A stretch of 64,000 nt of DNA from Lentzea sp. NBRC 102530 (GTDB taxonomy: Bacteria; Actinomycetota; Actinomycetes; Mycobacteriales; Pseudonocardiaceae). The position numbers were made by a program, and so were the translations under genes. The stretch spans positions 62,001 through 126,000 of the forward strand of contig NZ_BSTF01000008.1 in NCBI RefSeq assembly GCF_030269365.1. Direction: 5' to 3'. The notes under the pieces were generated by a model. It had not been told where the DNA came from, made no database searches, and was given only the letters and a program-made list of their open reading frames with translations. This document shows, piece after piece, positions 26,801 to 35,156 of this stretch (position 1 is the stretch's first letter; every line of letters starts with the position of its first letter).

Positions 26801-28220
26801 CCCGGTCGAGCGCGAGCCTGCTCATGTCGTGCGACGCCCTGATCGCGCCGGAGGTGAGCAGGTACGAGGCGCACTCGTCGGTGGCGTCGACGGCGCCGGC
26901 CAGCACGTCCAGGTCGGAGTCCGGGACGTGGGTGACGAGCGAGGTGCAGATCGCGGGAATCCTGGCCGACCGCAGGTCCGCCCCTGCCAGCAGCCGCACG
27001 GCCGCGGGCCAGATCTCGGCGCCCGTCGTGGCGTCGAGGGAGGCCGAGATCACCTCCCACAGCAACGGGTGCAGGCGCAGGCAGACCGCGTCGTCGTCGG
27101 GCTCGACGGTCTGGTCGAGCAACGCCGAGGAGGTGAGGCCGCGGACGACCTGGTCGAGCTGCGTCGCGGTCAGGCCGGGCAACGGCGGTTCCTCGGCGGC
27201 CAGCATGCCGACCGGGATCGGGTGCGGTGCCCCGAAGCAGGACAGGAGCTGCAGCACCGGGCGCGCGGCGTGCAGGCCGCGTTGTTCCAGCAGCGCCAGG
27301 GAGAGCTCCCACGTCAGCTTGATCGACCTGCGCGCGGACTCCTCGTCGAACGGCGCGGGCGCGGTGGGATCGGCGGTGTCGAGCAGGTCCAGGTCGCGTT
27401 CCAAAGCCTGTTGATAGGTCACGAAAGTGCGGTTGAACGGCGGGTCGTCGGCGAGGTAGCGGCCTGCCAGCCTCAACGCGAGCGGAAGGCCGCCGAGGCG
27501 CCGGGCCAGCGCCTGGGCCTCCTCCTCGGTGCCGGCGCCCGGAGCGAGCCCGGACAGCACCAGGCCTCCGTCGGCGTTGCTGAGGCATTCGACGCGGCGC
27601 ATCTCGGCGTTCTCGCCCCAGGGGCCGCGGTCGCTGCGGCGGCTGGTCACGACGACCATGCCCCTGCGGCTCGTGCGGATCCAGCCGGTGCCGTCGAGCC
27701 GAGGCCCCGACGACCCGAAGAGGTCCTCGCGGTGCACGTCGTCGACGTTGTCGAAGACCAGCAACCAGGGCTCGTCCTGGGCGTCCAACGCCTGCCACAC
27801 CACGGTTCGCGCGTTCGCGTCACCCAGCCGTCCCTGGTCGACGCCGAGGTCCCTGGCGACCGCGTGCATGGACCGCTCGACGTCGCTGTGCCCGATCCAG
27901 TAGACCCGGCGCCCCTGGTCGGCGGCCTGCCGCGCGAGCCACAGCGCGAGCGTGCTCTTGCCGCCCCCGGGAATGCCGTGCAGCACCCAGATCCGGCCGT
28001 CCGGCCGCTGCAGGGCGTCGGTGAGCTCCGGCTTCACCGAGTCCCGCCCGTACAGCCGGCCCGGCAGGAGGCTGAGCCGGGGCGCGATGGTGATGGGCCG
28101 CAGTTCCTCCGCTGCCTCACCTTTGCGCGGAGAACCGCCGACAGCGGTGAAAGTGCTCTGGAAACGGGGCAGCGCCACCGGCTCTTCCTGGTCGCGATCC
28201 CCATTTTCGGTGCTGCTCAT
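23811..28220 (-). CDS. STAND NTPase: NB-ARC domain followed by TPR arrays
   Basis: 1469 aa. NB-ARC core: GIPGGGKST (P-loop, 82-90), WLLVFDNVDD (kinase 2, 151-160), MVVVTSRRS (RNBS-B), LGGLPLALRLAG (243-251) and an MHD-like LHPLLWEV. About 600 residues of TPR-like helices follow, then a Pro/Glu-rich linker (PEPPPAPTPEPAPEP) and a second TPR array to the C-terminus. Proteins of this plan are ATP-driven sensors that oligomerise on ligand binding; no effector domain is fused, so the output must come from a partner. ATG 28220 follows GGAGGG. The gene is convergent with the vWA gene (5-bp gap) and divergent from the Ig-like gene, so it sits inside the cluster. Confidence 0.9.
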   Translation of the reverse strand: MSSTENGDRDQEEPVALPRFQSTFTAVGGSPRKGEAAEELRPITIAPRLSLLPGRLYGRDSVKPELTDALQRPDGRIWVLHGIPGGGKSTLALWLARQAADQGRRVYWIGHSDVERSMHAVARDLGVDQGRLGDANARTVVWQALDAQDEPWLLVFDNVDDVHREDLFGSSGPRLDGTGWIRTSRRGMVVVTSRRSDRGPWGENAEMRRVECLSNADGGLVLSGLAPGAGTEEEAQALARRLGGLPLALRLAGRYLADDPPFNRTFVTYQQALERDLDLLDTADPTAPAPFDEESARRSIKLTWELSLALLEQRGLHAARPVLQLLSCFGAPHPIPVGMLAAEEPPLPGLTATQLDQVVRGLTSSALLDQTVEPDDDAVCLRLHPLLWEVISASLDATTGAEIWPAAVRLLAGADLRSARIPAICTSLVTHVPDSDLDVLAGAVDATDECASYLLTSGAIRASHDMSRLALDRAGVLDSLHPVRLQARLAVGMIGRTEGHATATEELMSLYGDARQVFDMDEPFMVTLRQQLAHAAWNSNEYDIADDLYEDLLEAHERGICPHLSRTTRFGFAQMMTRRGVFDLAEQEFLAVLEEERAMWPDDPDHPDILVTRAMLADAWAGKGDLVKARDELQSVLEAQERVHGPDNPLTLSARVTLMGVHSMLNEQGNAEAQLNQMLKIHHNALNPEDPLALLGIATLINMRAHSQTADADPRRDADRLIHVAVTMAGTLGDDHPYVLSTRLGAAVQRSHFDPTVAREEVESVLDRQMDTHGPLHIATLTTRLVYTQMLVASEDDNAEAEAELRDLLDAQMQAFGPDNPHTSLVRSALANIALVNGDQEGAEDLLRQTLESRQRIHGPDHDETRETRAALARLLADARRFGESEEQLLLLIESLRKDDPESNDTLGARLLLALVHWADEQRTVAEAETRDLLAVLERLDEDHRYDIAMVNTVLAGIVRELNRLGESEVLLLGVITALEELGDPDDDIVYVRLALSEVLHDLGKLGPAEHHLQLLLRNVDRQDHAEEADRARVLLDTVVEQLNNPVAVEAAPEPPPAPTPEPAPEPAAQPENDGAARWRAFLGGAGEAPEQVVPVPVPEPDRPVAPAPPPPPRPEPRTVVVDPFHAAIAMLDQGLTDQSERALRRLSAEDYRIPLTLARICRSTGRIAEAERLLSAAPDHAEIAGERAETARDHRITHAEDLRLANAMAAVLRRTDLSAPVRAEVRRRYALVLADQGFLAAAHGHLAGVVSAAHRLGLPTLPCLVDLALTRPHDEDTAAHLDRTHRTVVEQVGDNHALALRVAQDRAALWSDRGDPARAVGELNSVLRVRMRLSPSPDRAKAVLRRVLATALWRTGDHGAARQLLSQAIGELGPALGREHPEVLRCQAALAALTNDELRPVLAAQLRRRGEWHPDVAETRHHLGVRAAARGDRETARTELALAVRIRVRGLGAGHPATEASRQALARL

Positions 28221-28273
28221 CGGCCCTCCGCACAATTCGCCGCCACCGCTTTCGATCGCGCCCGAGAACGAGT

Positions 28274-28291
28274 TCGTTAGCGGCGTAACGA
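28274..28291. promoter_or_regulatory. Inverted repeat TCGTTA-N6-TAACGA in divergent promoter
   Basis: Perfect 6-6-6 inverted repeat in the 158-bp region between the STAND gene and the Ig-like gene, directly next to a second dyad GAAC-GA-GTTC at 28266-28275. Its half-site matches the palindrome at 9102-9113. This suggests a shared DNA-binding regulator for both ends of the cluster; the regulator is not obvious in the window. Confidence 0.4.
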
Positions 28292-28378
28292 TCGGCCCTG
28301 CCGGATCGACAAGGTGGATGCGCCGACAGAACCCTCGGCGCACCAAGGATTTCCCGCGTTCCCGCGCCCGGAGTGACG

Positions 28379-28960
28379 ATGTCTGCCGTGTTCACCGAAT
28401 TCCACCTCGACCGGGTGGCGTTGCTGGCCGGTGAATCCGTGACGGCCAGGTGGAACACCATCGACACGACCCACGTCGTGCTTTCTCTGCCGGATGGAAT
28501 GATTTACGAGTTCGACGGTGCGGGCGAGTTCCGTTTCGTCGTCACCACTTCCGGCGTCGTGACCGCGACCGCCCACGGCCGGGGCCTGCCTGCGTCGGTG
28601 TACCGCGAGGTCGCGGTGTTCGAACCGGCCGAGGTCGTCCCGGTGCCGATGCCCGACCTCATCGGCGCACCGATGCCGTCGTTCGGGCGCACCGGCATCC
28701 GGTTCGTGCAGCCGACGGGCCTGACACCCGCTCTGGTCGCAAGAGGACGGTCCGTCCTCGACCTCGCACCCCTGGCGCCCGCCGCCGTTCCGCCGCGCCC
28801 GGCCTGGGCGACCCCGCCGACGGGCCTGACCTCGGTCGTGCCCGCCCGCGCGCCAGGACGTCCGAGGTGGTCGAGCCACACCAGGTGGCTGGGCCGCGTG
28901 CCGTGGTGGACCTCGTTGCGACGCTGGGGAACCAGGCTATTCCGAGGAGCTCCTCAGTGA
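28379..28960 (+). CDS. Small protein with Ig-like beta-sandwich N-terminus
   Basis: 193 aa. Residues 1-80 (VFTEFHLDRVALLAGESVTA, DTTHVVLSLPDG, GVVTATAHGRGLPASVYREV) alternate like an Ig-like or PKD-like beta sandwich without a signal peptide. A Pro/Val-rich region follows, and a basic Trp/Arg-rich tail (SLRRWGTRLFRG) that could contact membrane lipids. ATG 28379 has GGAG 5 nt upstream and was preferred over GTG 28373. The stop overlaps the DUF4407 gene start (GTGA), so the two products are probably partners at the membrane. No named family recognised. Confidence 0.65.
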   Translation: MSAVFTEFHLDRVALLAGESVTARWNTIDTTHVVLSLPDGMIYEFDGAGEFRFVVTTSGVVTATAHGRGLPASVYREVAVFEPAEVVPVPMPDLIGAPMPSFGRTGIRFVQPTGLTPALVARGRSVLDLAPLAPAAVPPRPAWATPPTGLTSVVPARAPGRPRWSSHTRWLGRVPWWTSLRRWGTRLFRGAPQ

Positions 28961-30348
28961 TCTTGCGCAAGTGGCTCGCGACCCTCGCGGGCGGCAGGTA
29001 CGACGTTCTCGAACAAACCCCGACCGACCGCCTGAAGTACACCGCAACGGGCGGCGTGCTCCTCACCACCGCGGCGGTGGCCACGGTCTCCGCCGCCTTC
29101 GCCCTCCAGATGGCCGTCCGCCTCCCGTGGTGGGCGTCCCTGATCGCCGGCGTCCTGTGGGGCGTGGTGATCCTGAACCTGGACCGCCTCCTGATCATCG
29201 GCATGACCCGCCGGGCGGGCTGGCTGCGCAACATCGTCGGCGCCCTCCCGCGAGTGGCACTCGCCGTGCTGCTGGGCACCGTCATCTCCACCCCGCTGGT
29301 GCTGCGCATCTTCCAGCCGGAGATCGACACCGAGCTGAAGGCCCTCCAGAACGAACGCAACTCCAAGTACGCCACCGAACTGGAAGCCAATCCCCGCTAC
29401 CAGGTCATCCCCGACCTGGAGAAGAAGCTGGCCGAAACGCAGTCCGTGGCCGACCGCAGCACCGACGCGGCAGTGGCCGCGGACGAAGGCGTGAAGGCCG
29501 CGGAAACCGAGGTGACACGCGCGCGTGGGGTTTACGAGAAGGCGCAGAGCGAGGCCACCTGCGAAATCGACGGCACCTGTGGCACCGGCGTTCCGGGCGT
29601 GGCTCAGGCGGCGGAGGAAAAGCGCCGAACACGTGACATCGCCCTGGACGACTACGAAAAGGCCAAGACCAGGCTCGACGTGGCCCAGTCCAAAGCACGC
29701 GACGGGGCAGCGGCCGCCTCCCTCTCGGCACGCGGCGAAGCCGAACGCCTCCGCACCGACGTGGAGCGGCGCCGAGCCGACCGCGAAGCCGACCGGGCGC
29801 TCTTCAACGAACGCCTGGCCAAGGACGAGGGCCTCCTGTCCCGGATCGAGGCCCTGAACTCGCTGGCGGACAAGCGCCCCCGCCTGGGCCTGGCCCAGTT
29901 CGTGCTCTTCCTGCTGTTCCTGTCACTGGAAGTGCTGCCGGTCCTGGCCAAGCTGCTGCAGCTGGGCGGTCCACCCACCACCTACGACCAGCTGATCGAC
30001 CGCATGGAGGCCGACGCCAAACGCACGGCGGCCCGCAACGCGGCCCGCGAGCAGAACGTCGCCGACAACTACGCCGAACTCCAGGCCGAAGTCGAACACG
30101 ACCAGGCCCAACGCCAGTACGAGGCGGGCCTGGAAGCCAATCGGTTGCTGGTCGACCAACAGTCGTTGATCGCCCAGCAGGCGATCCGGCGGTGGGCGGA
30201 GGAGGCGCGGCGCCAGAGCGACCACGAGCTGACCGAGTGGTTCCGCTCTTCGGGCAGACCCGCGCCGAACCCGCCACCGCCGGCGCAGGCGGACCGCACG
30301 ATGCCGTTCGACCCGATCACCCGGCCGTTCCGGCCGCAGGAGGGCTGA
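28957..30348 (+). CDS. DUF4407 membrane protein
   Basis: 463 aa matching the DUF4407 layout: an N-terminal pair of helices (TGGVLLTTAAVATVSAAFAL and WWASLIAGVLWGVVILNLDR, the latter with the characteristic W-G-x-x-I-x-N-x-D-R), a third helix LPRVALAVLLGTVISTP, a long charged coiled coil at about 130-305 with two Cys (CEIDGTC), a fourth helix FVLFLLFLSLEVLPVLAKLL, and another helical cytoplasmic tail. Function of the family is unknown. The start GTG 28957 follows AGGAG and overlaps the upstream stop. Placement between NTPase genes and the caspase gene suggests a membrane sensor or a membrane-perturbing part. Confidence 0.85.
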   Translation: MILRKWLATLAGGRYDVLEQTPTDRLKYTATGGVLLTTAAVATVSAAFALQMAVRLPWWASLIAGVLWGVVILNLDRLLIIGMTRRAGWLRNIVGALPRVALAVLLGTVISTPLVLRIFQPEIDTELKALQNERNSKYATELEANPRYQVIPDLEKKLAETQSVADRSTDAAVAADEGVKAAETEVTRARGVYEKAQSEATCEIDGTCGTGVPGVAQAAEEKRRTRDIALDDYEKAKTRLDVAQSKARDGAAAASLSARGEAERLRTDVERRRADREADRALFNERLAKDEGLLSRIEALNSLADKRPRLGLAQFVLFLLFLSLEVLPVLAKLLQLGGPPTTYDQLIDRMEADAKRTAARNAAREQNVADNYAELQAEVEHDQAQRQYEAGLEANRLLVDQQSLIAQQAIRRWAEEARRQSDHELTEWFRSSGRPAPNPPPPAQADRTMPFDPITRPFRPQEG

Positions 30349-30392
30349 ACAGAGCCGCATGACGGAGAACCGATCTGGGGAGGAGCACCGAG

Positions 30393-33300
30393 TTGGTGGA
30401 CGAGAAGCCGGACGAGGTCGTTCATCAGCTGTTCTACGAGAACGTGGTCGGTGACGACTACGTCGCGAGCAGCTCGTACCGTGAGACGAGCATGCTGGGG
30501 GCCTGGGACTCGAAACTGAGGCCGCACGTCGGTTTGGTGGCCATGCACCACGGGGTCGAACCGGACAGCGCGTCGTCGTACCTCACGTTCGACGACGGGA
30601 CCGCGGCTGTCGTCCGGCAGTTCCGCGTCGAGGAGCCGGGTCACCAAAGCAACGCGCACGTGTTGGTCGGTGATGCCGCCACGCTCGATTCGCACATGTC
30701 CTTCCGCCTGCACCGGTGGAAGGGGTGGAGCAGGACCGCCGATGCCGTTCCCTGGGCGGCAGAGCTCACCCGTCGGCGGCTGGTGGACGAATCGACCCTG
30801 GTGCCGTGGCTGGCGAGGGTGGAGCCCATCGCTCGCGAACTGGCCGACGCGCTGAGCGTGCTGCTCGATCATCCTGCTGAGTCGCTGGGCATCGTGGGAT
30901 GTCCGAGCTCGGAACGCCTTTCGCTCGTGTGGGGGCTTCGCGGGGCAGCAGATGGGCACCTGAAGTCATCGGGGATCCGACGCCGGTGGTCCTACTCGAC
31001 CGGTGAAGGCCGCGATCCCAGAGAGTTCGCGAACGCGCCGGAGATCGTCTTCCTGTCCGGGGAGCCGCAGAACGACAACGGGCGAGTGATCGTCGACTTC
31101 GATCGCGTCCGACCCAGCTTCCCGCACCAGGAGTTGGCCGAACAGCTCGTCAGGGATCTGCTCCACATACGGCCTCAGCTGCCCAGAAAAGCCGTGACTT
31201 CGCCACCTGTGCCTCCCGAGCCTGTTCCTTCAGCCGTGCCCGAGTCGGGGACGTTCACCCAGCACGTTCGCCCGCAAGGGGAACCGATCCGGCGCGCCCT
31301 GTCGATCGGTGTGCGCGACTTCGACCGCGACGTCCGGCTCGAGTTCGCGCCGGCACGTGCCCACCGGCTCAGCCAGGTCTTCGCCGACCTGGGTTACGAC
31401 GCCGAGTGGCACACCGAGGAACGCATGTCCGGCGAGGCACTCGGCGGCCACGTCAAGCGGTCCCTCGAGTCCGGCAAGCCCGAAGACCTCGCCGTGGTGC
31501 ACCTGGTGACGCACGGCGAAGGCCTCGACGGTGACGCCACGGTCTTCGCGCTGGGCAGTGACGGCAAGAAGCACGGTGACGCGAGCATCGCGCACTGGCT
31601 CACCATGCAGCAGTCGGACGAGCGCCCGACGACGTTGTTCCTGCTCGACCTCTGCGGCGCGGGCACGGCGGCCCGCCTGCCGTGGCAGGTGAAGCTCGAA
31701 CAACCGTTGCGCGGCTGGGTGATCGCCGCCTGCAGCGAGCACGAGTCGGCCTACGACGGCAGGTTCACCGAGGCCGTCGTGACCGTGCTGGAGGCGTTGC
31801 GGGAGGGCGAGCTCGACATCGACCCGAGCTTGCCGCACGTCCCGCTCACGACCGTGGCGCGCGCGATCCGGCGCGAGGTCAACCGCCTGGCGGAGAAGAA
31901 CGACGCGTATCCCCAGCGCGTGACGGCGACGCCGGTCGACATCAGCTCGGACGTCGAACCGCCGTTCTTCCCCAACCCCGGCCACGACCCCGCGGACCGC
32001 CCGAGGCTCCGGGCCGCGGTCGACCCCGTCAAGCTGCCGTTCCTCGACGACCTCGACGAGGGGCTCGACCCCCGGCACTTCCTGGAGCGCGCGACCGGGC
32101 TCGGCCGGCTCACCGACAGCAACACTGGTCTCGTCGGCTGTTTCACCGGCAGGGACAGGGAGTTGAAGCGGGTCTCGCCCTGGCTGAACGGCCACGGCGA
32201 CGAACCGCCGCTGTGCGTGGTGACGGGAAGCCCTGGCGCGGGCAAGTCGGCGTTGCTCGGCGTGCTGGTCTGCGCGGCGAGCCCGGACCTGCGCGACGCC
32301 ACCAAACAGGTCTGGGACCGGATCGTCCAGGCACCGCTGCCGCTCGACCGCCTCGCCGCGGTGCACGCCCGTCAGCGCGGTGTCGCCACGGTCGTGGGTT
32401 CGGTGGCGCGCCAGCTGGACCTGCCGGAGAACCTGACGACGGCCGAGCTGATCACCGCGCTGCGCACGCGACCCATCGCGCCGGTGCTCGTCGTCGACGC
32501 CTTGGACGAGGCCGACGACCCGGCCGCGCTGATGAACGACTTCCTCCTGCCGCTGACCGATCCCGACGCACCGGGAAACCCCGTGCGGCTGCTGGTCGGC
32601 GTGCGCAACTACGACGACTTCTCCCCGTTGTTCGACCGCGGCTGGGTGCTCGACCTCGACGAGGTCGAACAACACGTGCTGGAGGACGACCTCCTCACGT
32701 ACGTGCAGAACCTGTTGCGCACCACGGCCGAGTACCGCGGTCAGGGTGCGGTGACGGGCGCCTTCGCCCACGCGGTGGCCACCACGCTCGCCGCTCCGGA
32801 CGAGGACGGTGGCCGCCGGTGGGGCCCGTTCCTGGTGGCGGGCCTGTACACGAGGCACTTCCTGGCCGCCAACGCCGAGAAGGTCGTCACCGACGCCGCC
32901 GTGGCCGCGGAACTGGGTGAGAAGGTGCCGTCCGACCTCGGTGGCGTCCTGGAACTGGACCTCGAACTCGAACGCGACCACGTCTGGCTCCGCCCGGTCC
33001 TCACCGCCCTCGCCCACGCACGCGGCGCCGGCATGCCGGTCTCGGTCATCACCCGGATCGTCCCGATCTTCGCGGGCGAGGCCGCCACCACCGCCCAGGT
33101 CCGCGCGGCGCTCGCGATCGCCCGCTTCTACCTGCGTCAGCAGATGGACACCGACCGCAGCAACGTCTACCGCCTCTTCCACCAGGGCCTCGCCGACACG
33201 CTCGCCCACCCCACGCCCGAGGTGCACGGCAAGATCCTCGACGCCCTCCTGTCGTCCCTCGGCCCACCGGAGAACCGCGACTGGAACGCCGCCGAGCCGT

Positions 33301-35156
33301 ACCTCTTCCGCCACGTCGCCGACCACGGTGTGAAAGCCGGCCGGATCGAGGAGATCGAGTCGGACCCCGGCCTGCTCCTGCACCCCGACTCGTCGCTCGC
33401 CCTCACCGCCGCCACCGACGACTCCCACGCCGCCGCTGCGGTGGCCGCCAACGCACGCCTGTTCGCCGGCCTCCGCACCCCGGCCGAACTGGCCCTGGCA
33501 GCGGCCAGAGCGGGCAGGGGCGAACTGGCCCGGCGCGCCGCCAACATGGCCGGCGAGGTTCCGCTGACGTGGCAACCGCTCTGGTCGATCGGTTCGCAGG
33601 CGCTCCCGCCGGCCGAGAACGTCCCGCCGCGGTTCAGCTCGATCGCGATCTCGCAGGACGGAACGGTCGTCGTGGGCCTGATCGGCGAGGCGCTCGCCGT
33701 GTGGAACTGGCCCGTGGGCGAGCCGTTTGGCCTCGATCCGGACGACATCCTGAGCTGCCCCGAGGGGTACTGGGTCGACCTGTCCGCCGATGGCCGGTTC
33801 GCGGCGGCCATCGGCGAGGAGGTGACCTGGTTCGAGCTCGGTGGGACCGAGGCGCCGCGCAGTCTCGGCCGGGTCGAGACACCGCTGTGCGCCGCGGTGG
33901 TGACCGACTCCGGCCTGCTCGGCGTCACCGAGGACGGCCGGGTCCTGAGGTTCGCCGGTGATGACCGGGTGGTGGAGGAGATCGCCGGACTCGACATCGG
34001 AGAGCACACGGACATGTGCATGCTGGCGGAGGGCGCCGATGGTGTCGTGGTGGCGTACGCGAGTGTGGTCACGAGCCAGGTCGCGCTGTTCGACGACGAG
34101 TTGGGAGAGATCGAGTCGTACCCGCTGGACGACCAGCACACGGCCGTCGCGCTGAGCCCTGACGGCTTGAAGCTGGTGGTGGGTTTGTCGGACGGTTCCA
34201 TCAGCGTTCTGGATCGCGGCGACGGCGTCGAGCGACCCGTCTGCCCCGCGTCGGGTCGCGCCGTGACCGCGTTCTCGTTCACGCTCAACGGTGACCTGGC
34301 GGCAGCCTTCGCCGACGGTTCGGTGGTCTTCTTCGACGGGGAGCAGCAGTACACCAGATCCTCACTACCCGCCGCGCTCCCCATCGTGTCGATGGAATCC
34401 GCGCAGGGGGTGCGAGCCGTCGCTTTCGACAACAACCAGGTGGCCCACTGCTTCGACGGAACCTCGGCCTGGCGGTTGCCGCCGTTCGTCCGGCACTTCG
34501 CCGACGACGCCCAGCCCGACCGGTCGGCCCTCTACGTCAACGCCTTGCACGAACTCGGTGGCGGCCTCGTGCTGGCCTTGGGAGAGGGGCCGGTGTTCAG
34601 CGTCGAAGCCGCTGACGGCGAGTTGAAGGAGATCGGGGACCTCTTGTGGGGCACGACCTCCTCCCTCGACCTCGCCGTGGTGGACGTCGGTGGCGAGAAC
34701 TTCCTGCTGCTCGCCCACGAGGACGGGTACCACCTCACCCGTGGCGCCCTGGACGAGTTCATCACGATCGGTCCGGGTGACGACTGGGCGGCGGCGTGCT
34801 TCCGGCGGGACGACCACTCCGCCCGCATCGTGGTCGACGGCGAACTGGTGGAGGTCCGCCACGACGCGGACATGGTGTGGATGTTGACCACGAACTCCGG
34901 TGTCGTGCAGGGGACGGAGCTCGGTACGCACGTTTCCTGCGAGGTCGTGCACTGCGCCTACGTCGATGGCGCACCGTTCGCCTTCACCGGTGGGGAGGAC
35001 GGCCTGGTGCTTGTCTGGGATCCGGTGTCCCGGATGTTGCACGACGTCCTCACGATCGGTCGGCCGATCCGCCGGATCGAGTCGGTCGACGGCAAGTACC
35101 TGGTCGTCCGCGCGGACGGTGAGTTGCTCGCGTTCAAGAAGGAAGGCCTGAAGTGA
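30393..35156 (+). CDS. Caspase-like protease - STAND NTPase - beta-propeller protein
   Basis: 1587 aa with three recognisable parts. A caspase-fold protease (about 299-520) has both catalytic residues: His374 in VHLVTHGEG and Cys421 in LLDLCGAGTA. A P-loop NTPase follows: Walker A GSPGAGKS (612-619) and Walker B VLVVDALDEADD (near 700). Helical arms come next, and from about 1080 to the end there are repeated WD/propeller-like blades (ISQDGTVVVGLIGEALAVWN, LSPDGLKLVVGLSDGSISVL). The first 290 residues are unassigned; NAHVLVGDAATL and FRLHRWKGW resemble GAP1 N-terminal type 2 segments, a weak match. A propeller sensor, NTPase switch and protease output is the classical plan of STAND effectors. 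Start TTG 30393 or GTG 30396 after GGGGAGGAG. Confidence 0.85.
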   Translation: MVDEKPDEVVHQLFYENVVGDDYVASSSYRETSMLGAWDSKLRPHVGLVAMHHGVEPDSASSYLTFDDGTAAVVRQFRVEEPGHQSNAHVLVGDAATLDSHMSFRLHRWKGWSRTADAVPWAAELTRRRLVDESTLVPWLARVEPIARELADALSVLLDHPAESLGIVGCPSSERLSLVWGLRGAADGHLKSSGIRRRWSYSTGEGRDPREFANAPEIVFLSGEPQNDNGRVIVDFDRVRPSFPHQELAEQLVRDLLHIRPQLPRKAVTSPPVPPEPVPSAVPESGTFTQHVRPQGEPIRRALSIGVRDFDRDVRLEFAPARAHRLSQVFADLGYDAEWHTEERMSGEALGGHVKRSLESGKPEDLAVVHLVTHGEGLDGDATVFALGSDGKKHGDASIAHWLTMQQSDERPTTLFLLDLCGAGTAARLPWQVKLEQPLRGWVIAACSEHESAYDGRFTEAVVTVLEALREGELDIDPSLPHVPLTTVARAIRREVNRLAEKNDAYPQRVTATPVDISSDVEPPFFPNPGHDPADRPRLRAAVDPVKLPFLDDLDEGLDPRHFLERATGLGRLTDSNTGLVGCFTGRDRELKRVSPWLNGHGDEPPLCVVTGSPGAGKSALLGVLVCAASPDLRDATKQVWDRIVQAPLPLDRLAAVHARQRGVATVVGSVARQLDLPENLTTAELITALRTRPIAPVLVVDALDEADDPAALMNDFLLPLTDPDAPGNPVRLLVGVRNYDDFSPLFDRGWVLDLDEVEQHVLEDDLLTYVQNLLRTTAEYRGQGAVTGAFAHAVATTLAAPDEDGGRRWGPFLVAGLYTRHFLAANAEKVVTDAAVAAELGEKVPSDLGGVLELDLELERDHVWLRPVLTALAHARGAGMPVSVITRIVPIFAGEAATTAQVRAALAIARFYLRQQMDTDRSNVYRLFHQGLADTLAHPTPEVHGKILDALLSSLGPPENRDWNAAEPYLFRHVADHGVKAGRIEEIESDPGLLLHPDSSLALTAATDDSHAAAAVAANARLFAGLRTPAELALAAARAGRGELARRAANMAGEVPLTWQPLWSIGSQALPPAENVPPRFSSIAISQDGTVVVGLIGEALAVWNWPVGEPFGLDPDDILSCPEGYWVDLSADGRFAAAIGEEVTWFELGGTEAPRSLGRVETPLCAAVVTDSGLLGVTEDGRVLRFAGDDRVVEEIAGLDIGEHTDMCMLAEGADGVVVAYASVVTSQVALFDDELGEIESYPLDDQHTAVALSPDGLKLVVGLSDGSISVLDRGDGVERPVCPASGRAVTAFSFTLNGDLAAAFADGSVVFFDGEQQYTRSSLPAALPIVSMESAQGVRAVAFDNNQVAHCFDGTSAWRLPPFVRHFADDAQPDRSALYVNALHELGGGLVLALGEGPVFSVEAADGELKEIGDLLWGTTSSLDLAVVDVGGENFLLLAHEDGYHLTRGALDEFITIGPGDDWAAACFRRDDHSARIVVDGELVEVRHDADMVWMLTTNSGVVQGTELGTHVSCEVVHCAYVDGAPFAFTGGEDGLVLVWDPVSRMLHDVLTIGRPIRRIESVDGKYLVVRADGELLAFKKEGLK

